From Botryotinia globosa (Eukaryota > Ascomycota > Leotiomycetes > Helotiales > Sclerotiniaceae): a stretch of DNA of 64,000 nucleotides. Below, piece after piece: positions 22,305 to 32,832 of this stretch. The translations under genes and the position numbers were made by a program. How positions within the stretch are numbered: position 1 is the stretch's first letter; every line of letters starts with the position of its first letter. The DNA lies in NCBI GenBank assembly GCA_014898425.1, contig RCSZ01000012.1, positions 2,108,001 to 2,172,000 on the forward strand, given 5' to 3'. The notes under the pieces are model-generated. The model ran no database searches. It had not been told where the DNA came from and was given only the letters and a program-made list of their open reading frames with translations.

Positions 22305-24464
22305 TGGAAAAAGGGCTAGGACTAAACGTAGACAATGTTGATGTGTCAAACACAAGAAATATTGGGTGAAAGCTCGGCAGAAGTAGCGAAAATTAATCGA
22401 GCACGGGAGCTGTGGACAAAGACGAATCGTCGATAATGAGTTATTGAAGTCGCTGGTTCAATGAAGATCACAATCTTTGGAGAAACAGCTGCTGGCATGA
22501 TTAAAATTTATTTCCATGCCCAAGATGATACCGCAAGATAACAGGAATGAAGCCTTTCTAGACTCGTGATCAACGAAAGCATGATCTTTGAAGACGGAAT
22601 GACCGCTGTTGCTCTTGCTTTAACTTCCTATGGCTATCTTCTCGATCCATCGTGCAATATTCTGGCTTTTTCGTTTGCGTATCAAAATCAAAGTATTGTC
22701 CTCCAGATCCAGTGACCAAGCCCCGGTGTTCGAGAGGAGTAAATACAGGATTTAGCCAACACATCGTTCATTTCTCATCGGAAACGTCAGGCTGTAACTC
22801 TTTGATACAACTGAGAAGACTGATAAAAGGAAAATCTCGAGTGTTACGATCCTAGATCCAATTATCAAGTTCCCTCGATCACGAACAGTTTGTTACTTGA
22901 AATTTTGATCCCCTTGGACCTGCGTCAGTGACTTTGCAGTTACACCGAGTCACCGACGCAGACGACATTGAATTAGTACAAAAAAAACACAACACGAGAA
23001 ACATTCTTTGTCAAATATTTGGTTCGAATCGAGAAATACGAGAATCTCCTGATTCTTCGCTTTCTACATGCACGTCGTAGTTCTCTTGTCTCATCCAATG
23101 TCCAAAGCGCTTGATGAGCTCGCTTCTAGCAAACATGAGAATGCGGTCATGATCGACGAACAAGCCTCCTTGTCAGCTTTTCAGGACCGTCGAAAGTCAA
23201 AAAATTATGGACCCTCTGAATTGATTCTTCTAAAGTTCTATTAGTGCTTGCTGCCACCTTACCTTATTATCACCAGTACCCGTGCGTACCCTTGCACCCT
23301 TTGTGCATAGCTATCACGAATTACAAGTCATTAATTATGATTTTATGATGGAATAATACAACCCGAGATCTATTTTCGGAATACGAACAAATAGTGACGA
23401 TCGTTGTCACTGATCGGCAGTCAAAATCAATGCTTTGGTCCCCCCGAAGCTCTGAGCACACGCAATACTCAGGCTTTCGGCATCTGATAATTTGTGCTTG
23501 GCATTTGTCAACTTTCTTCAGTAGAGCTCGGAGCTTTAACCTTGTTCATGTAGAAGTGGCTGTGTGAAAAGAGTATGGTAACTACTCGAGTATCATATTC
23601 ATCTTTTCTGAATCGTATCCATTTTATTCTATCATATTTCTGGAAACATACTAACGATCAAACTTTATTAATAGGGCATGAAAATGCCGTCCATCCGAGA
23701 TAGAAGGGTAAAGTTTAAACCCCTTTTTTGTCCATTCATTGCCTGTAATTTTATGGAGAAATCCACTTTAAATCAGGGTAGAAACTTACTTTCTGATTTC
23801 GATGATGGATATCGACGGGAGCGAGTGAAATGGCGACACGCTAATTGCGACTTAAGCCTAATAAGGAACTACAGAAAAGCTTAGTATTGATGTAGATATA
23901 TATTATCGAGCTCAATCAAATCCCACAATTTATGGCCAATATAACATATAGCGAATAAAATATGACAATTGCTTTCTTTTCTATATTATATTAATAAATG
24001 ATTTTGAAATTTTAGATTTTCAATAATTAAATTAGAGGGTTTTAGGGCTTTGAAAGCTTAAAGTAAGGTTTTGTATTGTAAAAAGAAAAGAAAAAAAATT
24101 GAAATCAAATTTTCTTATAAGAGATGGTTGAATAATACTTATTTGAGTTTAGTTTTCTCAGCGTGTCGCCATCGCAATTGCTCTCATATCAACAGCCATG
24201 CCAAGTTTCTAATACGAACGATTTATGGAGTCATGTTGAAGTTGTTCACGCCTCATTGCGGAATCGTGAGGAAAGGGAAAAGGAGAATTGTTGATGCAAT
24301 CTTCCGCACCAATCAAATTGGAGAGACTAAAAGATAGTATCCATACTTTCTCCAGATTTAATGGGCTGCGGGCAATCTTAGAGTGTGTTGCCGATTAGGG
24401 ATGAAGTCATGGCTGAACGATGGATTCTCATGGAATGAAAGGGGAGAATTGGGAGAGATCTGAA
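22305..24464. other. Intergenic, AT-rich towards the right
   Basis: No gene supported over about 2.1 kb. It contains a 14-bp inverted repeat at 22920-22961 and a separated 13-bp inverted pair at 23833/24162. Between the latter the sequence is markedly AT-rich, unlike its surroundings, suggesting a small inserted element. Confidence 0.4.
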
Positions 24465-24596
24465 TATATAAATGTCGAAGAAGTTCTCGATAGATATCCA
24501 TCATCAACTCATCACATCTCTACATCAAACAGCCAATCATCCAAACATCACTTTACAATTTTACAGTAATACATACCAACTTAAACAATAATCAAC
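24465..24596 (+). promoter_or_regulatory. Core promoter and leader of small secreted protein gene
   Basis: TATATAAA at 24465-24472 stands 125 bp upstream of the start codon, followed by a CA/CT-rich leader free of ATG codons. This arrangement is typical of strongly expressed fungal genes. Confidence 0.6.
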
Positions 24597-25224
24597 ATGT
24601 TCTCCAAGACTTTCATCGCTACCCTCCTCGCCAGCTCTGCTGCTGCAACTCCCATTGTCTCGGCACGTGCCGAAAGCAGTGCTTTCGGCCTCATCTCCAT
24701 CAGATCTGGTACCGATCTCCAAAACCAAGCTATCACCGCTTCCGGAGGCCGTCTCTGGATCGGAAAGGATACTTCCTCGTACTGCCCTGATTCCGTCGTC
24801 TCCAACTGCCCCGGTAAGTTTAACTCCATGACATGATTTGCGAATGCCCATGATTAACCATTAAATAGAAGGTACTTCTACAACCTTCGTCTCTGGTGAA
24901 AACACCCTCGGTTTGAACACTGAAGTTCCAGGAGGTCAACAAGTTTACATCGCAACCGATTATTCCGTATCCTTCACCCAACCACACTCCGCCTCCACCC
25001 ACGGTGGAGTCACCTCTGGATGGAATTACACCGCTGGAGAGAACGGTTCCCTCGGATCTTTGTCTTTCCCTGACTACGGATTCATTGCTTGCCCTGACGA
25101 GGGTGCCGGCGTCTACGGTGTTTTCCTTACTCCTGGTGGATCTGGTACTGGAAACTGCACCGGCATCGCTGTCGCTACTGTCCCATACACCGGCGAAGGC
25201 CCCTCCGCTTGGGAGTACTCTTAG
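24597..25224 (+). CDS. Small secreted protein, phiA / IgE-binding-protein family
   Basis: Exons 24597-24813 and 24869-25224; 190 residues. A signal peptide (MFSKTFIATLLASSAAATP) is followed by FGLISIRSG, an ASGGRLWIGKDTSSYCP block, VPGGQQVYIATD, FTQPHSAS and a GFIACPDE...YGVF region. These are landmarks of the fungal family that includes Aspergillus cell-wall protein phiA and the abundant Botrytis IEB1-type secreted elicitors. Cysteines are few and could form two disulfides; NYTAGENGS and NCTG are potential N-glycosylation sites. The strong TATA box fits abundant secretion. A role as surface protein or plant-sensed elicitor is inference from family. The MFS gene starts far to the right in the opposite direction. 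Confidence 0.82.
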
Positions 25225-25920
25225 ATCAAGAATGGAGTGGAGGATTAAGGGGGAGAAAAGTGGAGGACATGGAGCGCGAAGTTGTGAATATTTTGTTTTC
25301 TGATCAGTTCTTTGGCGACATTGCAACCTTATTGTATTTAAATATGTATATATCTGCTGATCATTCCTTACGGCAACGATATATCAAAATGAAAAAATAA
25401 TTTTCAAAAAATTTCCCTTTGCATCAACATCCGTATCCAAAATTGTACAAAGACCAGTGCTACATTAGAAAAAGTATTCACTCCGAATCATTTCGAGCCT
25501 GGTTTTCAAAAACTTATCTCCTTCGCACAAAAATGTATGATGACACTGGCGAGGTTGTCGCTTATTTCACCCTAATATCCATTCAACGGACCGCCAAGTA
25601 GATAGAACTTGTGCATGGTGTTAAAATCTATGGCGCCGGTTAAGAAGCCCTTTGTAATTGATTTGTAACCCGATCCATCTACCTTTCTTGATTTCCTGTC
25701 AGGTGACAAATGGGTGGGTAGGCAGTCTTTCAGGTGAAACTTCACATACTCACTCTCGACATGCTTAGAGCTATTGTCGTGTATGCTAAGCTCACATCTT
25801 ACACCGTTCCGTTCTTTCAGTACACTCGAAATATATGGATTTGACTCTATAAAAGATCAATCCCAATTTATTCTCATAATCTATTACTAAACAATTACAT
25901 TCTCGACTTCTCTCGACTCT
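25225..25920. other. Intergenic between convergent genes
   Basis: Holds the 3' ends of the secreted protein and permease genes. No additional gene, RNA or repeat seen. Confidence 0.45.
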
Positions 25921-27557
25921 TTAAAGTATGTACATGGAATCGAGGCTCATATCACCTTCCAAGCCATTTGTGGTGGCTCCTTCAGCGATAAGCTTCTCTT
26001 TCTTTGAATTTCTGCGTCGAAGCAAGAACCAACATCCCCCATAAAGGAAGCCAGCGACAACTGTGAGACCAGCTGAAACTGAATTACCAACAATGTATCG
26101 TGGACCTTGCTGAGTTGGGTATAGCTGAGACGATACCAGCGAAGATACATTTGCAATTGAATATGCTATGGGCATTCCAATCGAACGTTTGTCGTCTGGC
26201 GATAAATTTGTGGAAATCCAAGTTACAGCCAACGTAGAAATAGGATAAAGCCCTATGCATCTGTTATTAGCTTCATTATGCAAAGAGAATGTGATTGTTG
26301 CTCACCAAGCACGAGAACAAACATTCCAGCGTAGCCAGCTCCATTACTGGGTGTCCCTACGCATATGAGATATCCAACTGCAACCGGAACACAACATGCG
26401 ATGATAAAAACTCCTCGCATCTTGTATTTATCCGAAAAGTAGACCTGGATGATCAGGGAAAAAAGACCAACAACATAGATTGGGATAGTCATATAGTTTG
26501 CCGCGAGCGAGTTGTATCTAAGTTGTATTAGCAAAATTCTGGAAAGTTCTTTCAATTATGAATACTCACCCAAGACCAGAAAGAATAGTAGGTAAGAAGA
26601 CACCAAAGCCATTGATAGCCACGGATGAAGTGAAGAAAGCTATACCAAGCAGATAGACAAAAGGGTCCGTGAGAGCAATCTTAATCCATTTGCGGTCGAA
26701 CTTTTCTTCGCCTCTGATTGCAAAGTCTCGAATCTTCTTCAATCGCATGGTTTCTTTCTCTTCTTCATTCAAGAACCAAGCCGTCTCGACCGAATTCGGA
26801 AGGAATACCCAACCGATACCGCAAATAAGTATTGTGATGCAGAACTCGATAATGAATAGCCATCTCCATGCTGCGAGGCCTCTCCGTGTCCCCATGGTCT
26901 GAACAGCATATGCAAACAGTCCTCCAAAAGCACCGGATATACATTGAGCAACATTTGTCGTCATTATACGCTTTCCTGCCAATTCTCTGGGGTAGATAGT
27001 AGAGAATAAGAAAGCGAACCCTTGGGCAAGACCAGCTTCGGCAGCATTCAAAATCATACGAACTACGATGGCTTGAGCGTAGGTATGAATGAACGCAGTT
27101 CCAAGTGTACAAGCACTCCAGAGAACGAATGCAGTGCCGATTGCTCTATTAGCTCCAAACCTTCTCACGGCCAAGACCCAAGGAAGTTCAAAGATTATAG
27201 TGCAGACACTCGACAGTGTAGTTATATTACCAAATTGACCACCCTTGAGTCCGACGTCCTCGTCAAACCCAAAAGTTCTAGCATTTCCAAGCTATTGAAA
27301 TTTAGGAAGGATTGATTTTAAGGATCAATAACACAACTCACATTGTTTCGATCTAGAGTGGACAAGACGAGAAATATCACTGAAACTGGGAGAACATATT
27401 TGTCGAATTTTCTAAGTGCGGCTGCTTCTTTTTTTGGGTCGATTTCTAGGATTGTGCCTGTCTCTGAGACACAGGTAGTGTCGACTTGATGTTTGACGTC
27501 AGTATCGATGTTTGCCTTGAGAGAATCTGTCTTCGCCATTGTTGGGCTGGACTCCAT
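25921..27557 (-). CDS. MFS permease of the Dal5 (allantoate permease) / anion:cation symporter family
   Basis: Exons in transcription order: 27557-27342, 27291-26570, 26517-26306, 26252-25921; 493 residues. The signature LDRNN at the end of TM1 leads into LGNARTFGFDEDVGL, diagnostic of the fungal Dal5-like ACS family. Later landmarks: RMILNAAEAG (motif of TM4), LPNSVETAWFLNEEE at the start of the central loop, and FSDKYKMRG in the second half. About twelve membrane helices are evident. Family members import allantoate, nicotinate, pantothenate, vitamins or other small anions with protons across the plasma membrane; the substrate here is not predictable. It diverges from the regulator gene at 28105, and six GATA cores lie in the shared promoter. 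An NMT1-like gene lies beyond the regulator. Confidence 0.92.
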
Positions 27558-27770
27558 TGAAAAGGTAGTGTAAATACTCGGATGATTATTTCACAATCCA
27601 ATTTAAAAATGCTGCGATGTTACGAGATGAGGAATGAACTTCGTCAACTTAGTCGTCTTTATATACATATATATTCCATGAAATCCCACGAAGATCTTCC
27701 ATCCTCACATATTGAGGTTTGATATCTCATTCATCGAACATCAACATTCAAATCAATCTCAAAATTCCAT

Positions 27771-27838
27771 GATAACATTGATAAGAGGGGCACTTATCGA
27801 GTATCTTATGATAAACCGATAAGGGTGATGGTTTTATC
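27771..27838. promoter_or_regulatory. Cluster of six GATA-factor core sites in a divergent promoter
   Basis: GATAA or TTATC occurs at 27771, 27780, 27794, 27810, 27818 and 27834, six cores in 68 bp. Two of them form the inverted pair CTTATCG (27793-27799) and CGATAAG (27817-27823). The cluster sits about 214 bp from the permease start and 267 bp from the regulator start. GATA factors control nitrogen-scavenging permeases in fungi; binding is inferred. Confidence 0.5.
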
Positions 27839-28104
27839 CGTGCAGCCAATGGTATTATACCTGCTAGATTTGTTGTGCATTTTCAACAATGTGGGTCATG
27901 TCATTGGTCTCGATCAAGAACAGATCGGATTGCTCCGAAAATTCATCGCGACTTTAGTTTATCTACACAACACAACCTCCGCACCGAATGTCTTTACATC
28001 CAACTTCTACATGACCCCCTTTAACTCTCAAGATACGAATCATCGACCATCAAAATCTCCACCTTTGTCTCAGGATCAAATCCCGAAGAAAAGGTAGATA
28101 CTCA

Positions 28105-30367
28105 ATGCAAGCATCATCTCGGCCCACTCAGAGGCTCGCCAAAGGAGTGACGGCATGTCAGAGGTGAGTCGGAATGATTACAAGTGCATGGCAAAGCGAG
28201 AATTCAGTGCTGACCTGCATAGATGTCGTCGGAGAAAGCAGAAAGTAATTATCAACTTCGTTCCAGCCCGATCTTCTCCTCGCTGATATCAGAGTAAATG
28301 TACAGTGTGATTTGAAGAGCCCGAATTGCTCCAATTGCGAAAGTGCACGCAGCCCATGCTTAACTTATCACTCAGGAAAACAAGCCGAGGTGAGCTAATA
28401 ATGTCAATCCAAAATTTCTTCGTCATTAACATCTAAATTTTATCAAGATACCACGCAATTATGTGGCCAATTTAGAGGCGCAGTTGGAGAGCACAACTCG
28501 AGAAAATCGAGAGCTACGAAAGCAAAACGAAGAATTGCGCATGCGAATTGGAAACAGTTCTTCAGTTAACTCAGTTAACACCGAAAGTCCCACACCTGTC
28601 GAGCCATGTTCCCCGACAAGAAATGATCTTGGTATCCTTCCTACAATAAATTCAGTAACGCCGAACGCAAGCACAAACCATTTTCAGAATTTAGTCAAAA
28701 GTGTGAGAAGTGTCGTTGTTGAACCCTCAAGACAGCCGCGCTTTCTAGGACAAAGCAGTGGGATAACGCTAGCCAGAATGGTGATGGCGGCAATTCGCAT
28801 CGATTCCCTCCCTTCTTCTCTGTCCTCCAGGCAAAATGCTTATGATCTATTCTCATCTGTACCAACAGCCGAGGCTTCTCTTCCCCCCCGCCACGCTGCC
28901 GATCATCTGGTCGGAGTCTATTTCCAATATCGTACTCCTCATTTGCCTATTGTAAATCGGGCACAAGTCGAGAAAGCTGTTGAGGGTGCATATCGCTCCA
29001 GGAACGAACCTCAATCTTCAGATCAAATAGTTGAGAATGATACCTTTACGGCCTACATGATCTTCGCCATTGCTCTTTGTGATGTTCCCAATCCATCCGG
29101 AGGTCGCCCATCTCAAAGCGAGGGTTGCTTCCGGTCAGCAATCGGGTCAATCGAAAAGATCATTGCTTATTCAAAAAATGATCTTGAGACACTTCGCGCC
29201 ATATTATTGCTAGCTCAATTTGTTTCTCTCTGCCCTTCTCATGGAAGCTTGTGGCATTTAACAGGTTTTGCACTACGACTATGTGTCGATATAGGCTTAC
29301 ATTGGGAGACCGAGGATCAGTCCTCAACAATGGATCCGGATTTGTTACACGAGCGCCGGCGCCTTTGGTATTCTACTTACCAATTTGATCGCGTCCTATG
29401 TATAACGCTCGGCCGGCCCTTGGGCATCATTGACGAAAGTACGAACGTACCCCTTCCGAATCCATGGAATGTTTCACGGGGCTGTCTTACCCGCGAGCTC
29501 TACGATTTCGACATTCACACTCAACGAGCCCATAACCACATGTTCAATATGTCAAAACTTGAGTCCGAGATCAAGCATGTGCTCCACACCCAAGCCTGGA
29601 CTCCTAAAATATCTTCTCCCAGAATTGACTATTCAACTTGGGTCCAGGACATTCAACCTCGTCTACAGCAATGGTATACTGCTATTCCACGACTTAGTCA
29701 AGCTCACCCCGCGTCCATATTCGCTCATCAGGCATACTGGGATGTGATTTATAATAATGCAATCCTTCTGTTATATAGACCTGCATCCATAGTTATACAG
29801 GTTTCAAGTGAAGAACTGGTCATGTCATTTGAAGCCTCCTGTAAACTGATCGCAAGTATCAAAATATTACAGCGAGATGGAAAAATTGATGTGCTATGGA
29901 AATCAGTGCATCATCTCTTTATGGCTGGTCTCGGAGTTATATATGGACTCTGGCACTCGAAAGAAATCCGTAATCGAAATTCTGTAAGCAAAAACATTTC
30001 GACACTTCAGTCTTGTGCTTCCACACTGTCTGCCATGTCGGAAAATTTTCCTGGTGCAGCAGGCTGTCGTGATGTGTTTGATACCCTCTCTTCAACAACG
30101 ATCGACTTTTTAGTGGCCAATAACGCCGAAGATGTGTATCAAAATCGCATTGAATTTGAAAAGCAGATGAGAAACTTGGTGCAACAACTACAACCGTCTT
30201 CTCGTGGTATCACCACTACGAATGAAATCAGCGGCGACAATACCTCCACGCTATTATCAGCGGACAATTTCGCCTTTAGTGAGATGCTTAGCTTTGCTGC
30301 GCAGTGGCCAGATCTGCAGAATGTGGATTTTGGATACATAGGACTTGACCCTGTGATGGGCATGTGA
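28105..30367 (+). CDS. Zn2Cys6 transcription factor with fungal-specific TF domain, four exons
   Basis: Exons 28105-28163, 28223-28244 (only 22 nt), 28306-28389, 28448-30367; 694 residues. The three small exons assemble a canonical binuclear cluster: Cys18, 21, 28, 35, 38 and 45 with basic RRRKQK. A heptad-rich coiled coil follows at residues 56-89 (LEAQLESTTRENRELRKQNEE). The central TF domain shows LRLCVDIGLHWE and RRRLWYSTYQFDRVL...LGRP, typical of PF04082 proteins. Start chosen at 28105 because it is the ATG directly preceding the cluster; an unrelated upstream frame ends at 28097. Being divergent from the permease and next to the NMT1-like gene, it is a plausible local regulator of that group. 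Its own targets are not known. Confidence 0.9.
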
Positions 30368-31327
30368 ATTGATTCAAGATATTGGATTTTTTTCAGTTGA
30401 TTTGTTATTAAGACCCAGGTCAAACATTGAGTGATTATTTCTTGTTCAAATAACAAATTTTGCCAATGAGCTATTCGTTTCGTCTTTTCTCGGCTTCTAA
30501 CTCTCTGTGAAACAATTAATCACAAGTCAATTCTGTTCATATGAACTATACCGTTGCGATACGAGTGAATATACGCATGTGAGCGCTAGCTCACTAGCGT
30601 AAGCACGTATTGCATATAGGTTTCGTAGCTCTAGAACCTAGAATAGACTAGACACAATATCAATGAATACAGCATACCTATTATGAAGACGTCATAATCA
30701 CCACCGAGGTGATACCAACATATATAGTAGTGTGATTTCCTTATAGTATGCATGTAGTTATATTGGTTGCTCATGTCCATCCTAATAAATGTAGAGCCAC
30801 ACACCCCAAATGCGATACGACGTGTGCACTAGTTTGAGATCGTGTGCGTACTCATTCGTAAAACAATGTATTTTGATTCGCAGTCATTGATCAACCCAAT
30901 GTCATTATTGAGATCCGGTATTTTTGACCCCATCCACTCCGAAGAGACGTAGTCAATCAGTTTTACCGTTTGATCATTGAGATAGATCGATTTAATTGAT
31001 ACCGAAATGACACGATCGACAGTATCGGGCTGAAGTACGAATTTAGTGGTTGATTGAAACGAAGATTTTCTCTTGCAATTCATGCTATACTAAGGGACTT
31101 CACTGAACCTAGACGTTCAAAATTCTATAAGGAAACGGCGCGTTATATTAGATATGAACAATCAGAATACACTCTTGACTGCTGCAATCCCTGCCTTCAA
31201 TCACTCGGAAGCAAAATTTAACAACTCAAATTCTTGTTTTGCAGTATTTACTGTAACTACTAGGTAATAATCGAAGATACTGTCTTTTTACAACCGAAAC
31301 ATTTAAATTGTGATGCCAACAAAAACT
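30368..31327. other. Intergenic between convergent genes
   Basis: No well-supported gene. An 84-codon minus-strand frame (31083-30829) has no recognised domain. A compound palindrome occupies 30572-30601. Confidence 0.4.
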
Positions 31328-32248
31328 TCATTTTTCACCCCGTAACTTTTGCGCCGCAGATGCTGGCCCATTATCAACAACGACTTCATAAGGAAACGGT
31401 TCCTCGATCAAACGGTGACCAGCAAGTCCAAGCTGCCACCTCTTATATCCTTCACGGGGTATCTCAGTGGAAGTCCACATTCCATTTTTCCGAAAAGAGT
31501 TCGTTACACTAACAACAGAATTGATAGGTGCCGAAGGAAAGAGCTCAGAGAGTTCATCTTTGAACGTCTCTGCATCATGCTCGAGTACCCAATCAATACC
31601 TTTAGCTAGGCCAACACAAAAACGTTTTTGTGCATCAAGAGCCTCTGGAGTAATTCCCTGAGTCTCCCGATAATATACGCTCCAAGGAACATCGTTCTGA
31701 GATACCATTTCCATCACGATGGAGATATTTTTGTTCTTCTCAACCATAATCCGCGCCGAAAGATTGTCTGTGATGAAATAATCACCCATACCACCCTGAA
31801 ATAAATTGCCCAGCATTATACCATCAAGATCTTGAATATAATCAAGAGCATTATGATCGATATTGTTTTCGCGCAATAGCATTTTGAAGAAAAGACCGAC
31901 ACTAGCTCCACCGCCGGATTTCATCAGAACCGTACTCCCAGCCATGTCTGATAGTTTAAATCCTTCGTCATGGCCACGTCTGAGTATGGCTAAAGGACAT
32001 CGATTCGCAATTTGTGCGAATACGGTGTAGTCCTTGACTCTATCACGGTACATTGATGGTACCCAAATGCCACCAAGAGCCATGTCGGCTGTGCCATCAG
32101 CGAGAGCGTCAAGGACACCATCCCAAGGCGTAGGTATGTTTACAGTGACGTCAAGTCCTTGCTCTTTAAAGAAACCATGTCGTAGGGCGATATACTCAGG
32201 GAGATAATTGAGATTATAACCAGTGGCAGTAAGATGAAAAGGTTGCAT
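31328..32248 (-). CDS. NMT1/THI5-like (SsuA-type periplasmic-binding fold) protein
   Basis: Single exon, 306 residues. The start MQPFHLTATGYNLNYLPEYIA and the following HGFFKEQGLDVTV, PTPWDGVLDALADGTADMALGG and SGGGASVGLFFKM segments match the NMT1/THI5-like fold (PF09084), the fold of bacterial ABC substrate-binding proteins for sulfonates, taurine and pyrimidine precursors. There is no signal peptide and no neighbouring ABC permease, so it should be cytosolic. Yeast Thi5 uses the same fold to make the thiamine pyrimidine from PLP and histidine, but the cysteine-rich CCCFC signature of Thi5 is absent. Function is therefore open: binding or modifying a small metabolite. It sits with an importer and a regulator, and lacks introns unlike most neighbours, which fits, but does not prove, bacterial ancestry. 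Confidence 0.85.
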   Translation of the reverse strand: MQPFHLTATGYNLNYLPEYIALRHGFFKEQGLDVTVNIPTPWDGVLDALADGTADMALGGIWVPSMYRDRVKDYTVFAQIANRCPLAILRRGHDEGFKLSDMAGSTVLMKSGGGASVGLFFKMLLRENNIDHNALDYIQDLDGIMLGNLFQGGMGDYFITDNLSARIMVEKNKNISIVMEMVSQNDVPWSVYYRETQGITPEALDAQKRFCVGLAKGIDWVLEHDAETFKDELSELFPSAPINSVVSVTNSFRKNGMWTSTEIPREGYKRWQLGLAGHRLIEEPFPYEVVVDNGPASAAQKLRGEK

Positions 32249-32832
32249 GATTTGTTGCGTTGAGGTTCAAGGGATTCTCGATTTTTCGAAGTAGTTTTAT
32301 CCAGGAATGGAATTTGATATTTTTAGCAACGATAAGAAGTTTAAATGAAATCTAGTTTTACAGAATACTAATTGATTCTTTTAAATATCTTTATTTCAAT
32401 AGGTGAGTTTATCAATTGCGTAAAATTGAATAAATCTCCCTTTGCTACCTCCCACCATGTAATATCGGAAGAATGCGAGAGGCCTGGTGGCCATTCTTAT
32501 CGCTTATCGAAGGATCGACGTCGGAGAATCGCGTTCGGAGAATCCCTCCAACAAACACCATTGTCACCCAAACGACTTGCTGAGCCTAACTGCCGAAAAC
32601 TTTCAAATTTGTATCTGATAATCCCGAAAAACTAATATCCATCATACTATCGAGAAGATAAGTGAAAATTAAGGGGATTGTACTATCATGACCGAGCGCC
32701 AAAATCAAGATGTCAAACTTTATCAGCAACTGCATCTAGAATATTGATATAGCTGCTACATTTTCACGAATCCAATCCAATCCGCTCCATTCAGAAGCGA
32801 AAAGATTATATCTCAGAGACTTCTTAGAAACA
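32249..32832. promoter_or_regulatory. Divergent promoter of NMT1-like and GST genes
   Basis: The 584-bp interval carries TTATC cores at about 32499 and 32507, a GATAA near 32655, and a perfect direct repeat TCGGAGAATC at 32521-32530 and 32535-32544 (CGG cores 14 bp apart). Such direct CGG repeats are typical Zn2Cys6 half-site arrangements. Regulation by the nearby factor is inference. Confidence 0.4.

Noticed and set aside
27825..28097. 90-codon frame upstream of the regulator at 28105
   Set aside because: Lies over the divergent promoter and ends 8 bp before the regulator start. At most an upstream ORF.
30829..31083. 84-codon minus-strand frame between regulator and NMT1-like gene
   Set aside because: No recognised domain and no supporting signals.
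31328..32248. Thi5 thiamine-pyrimidine synthase
   Set aside because: Fold is shared, but the Cys-rich CCCFC signature needed by Thi5 enzymes is absent.
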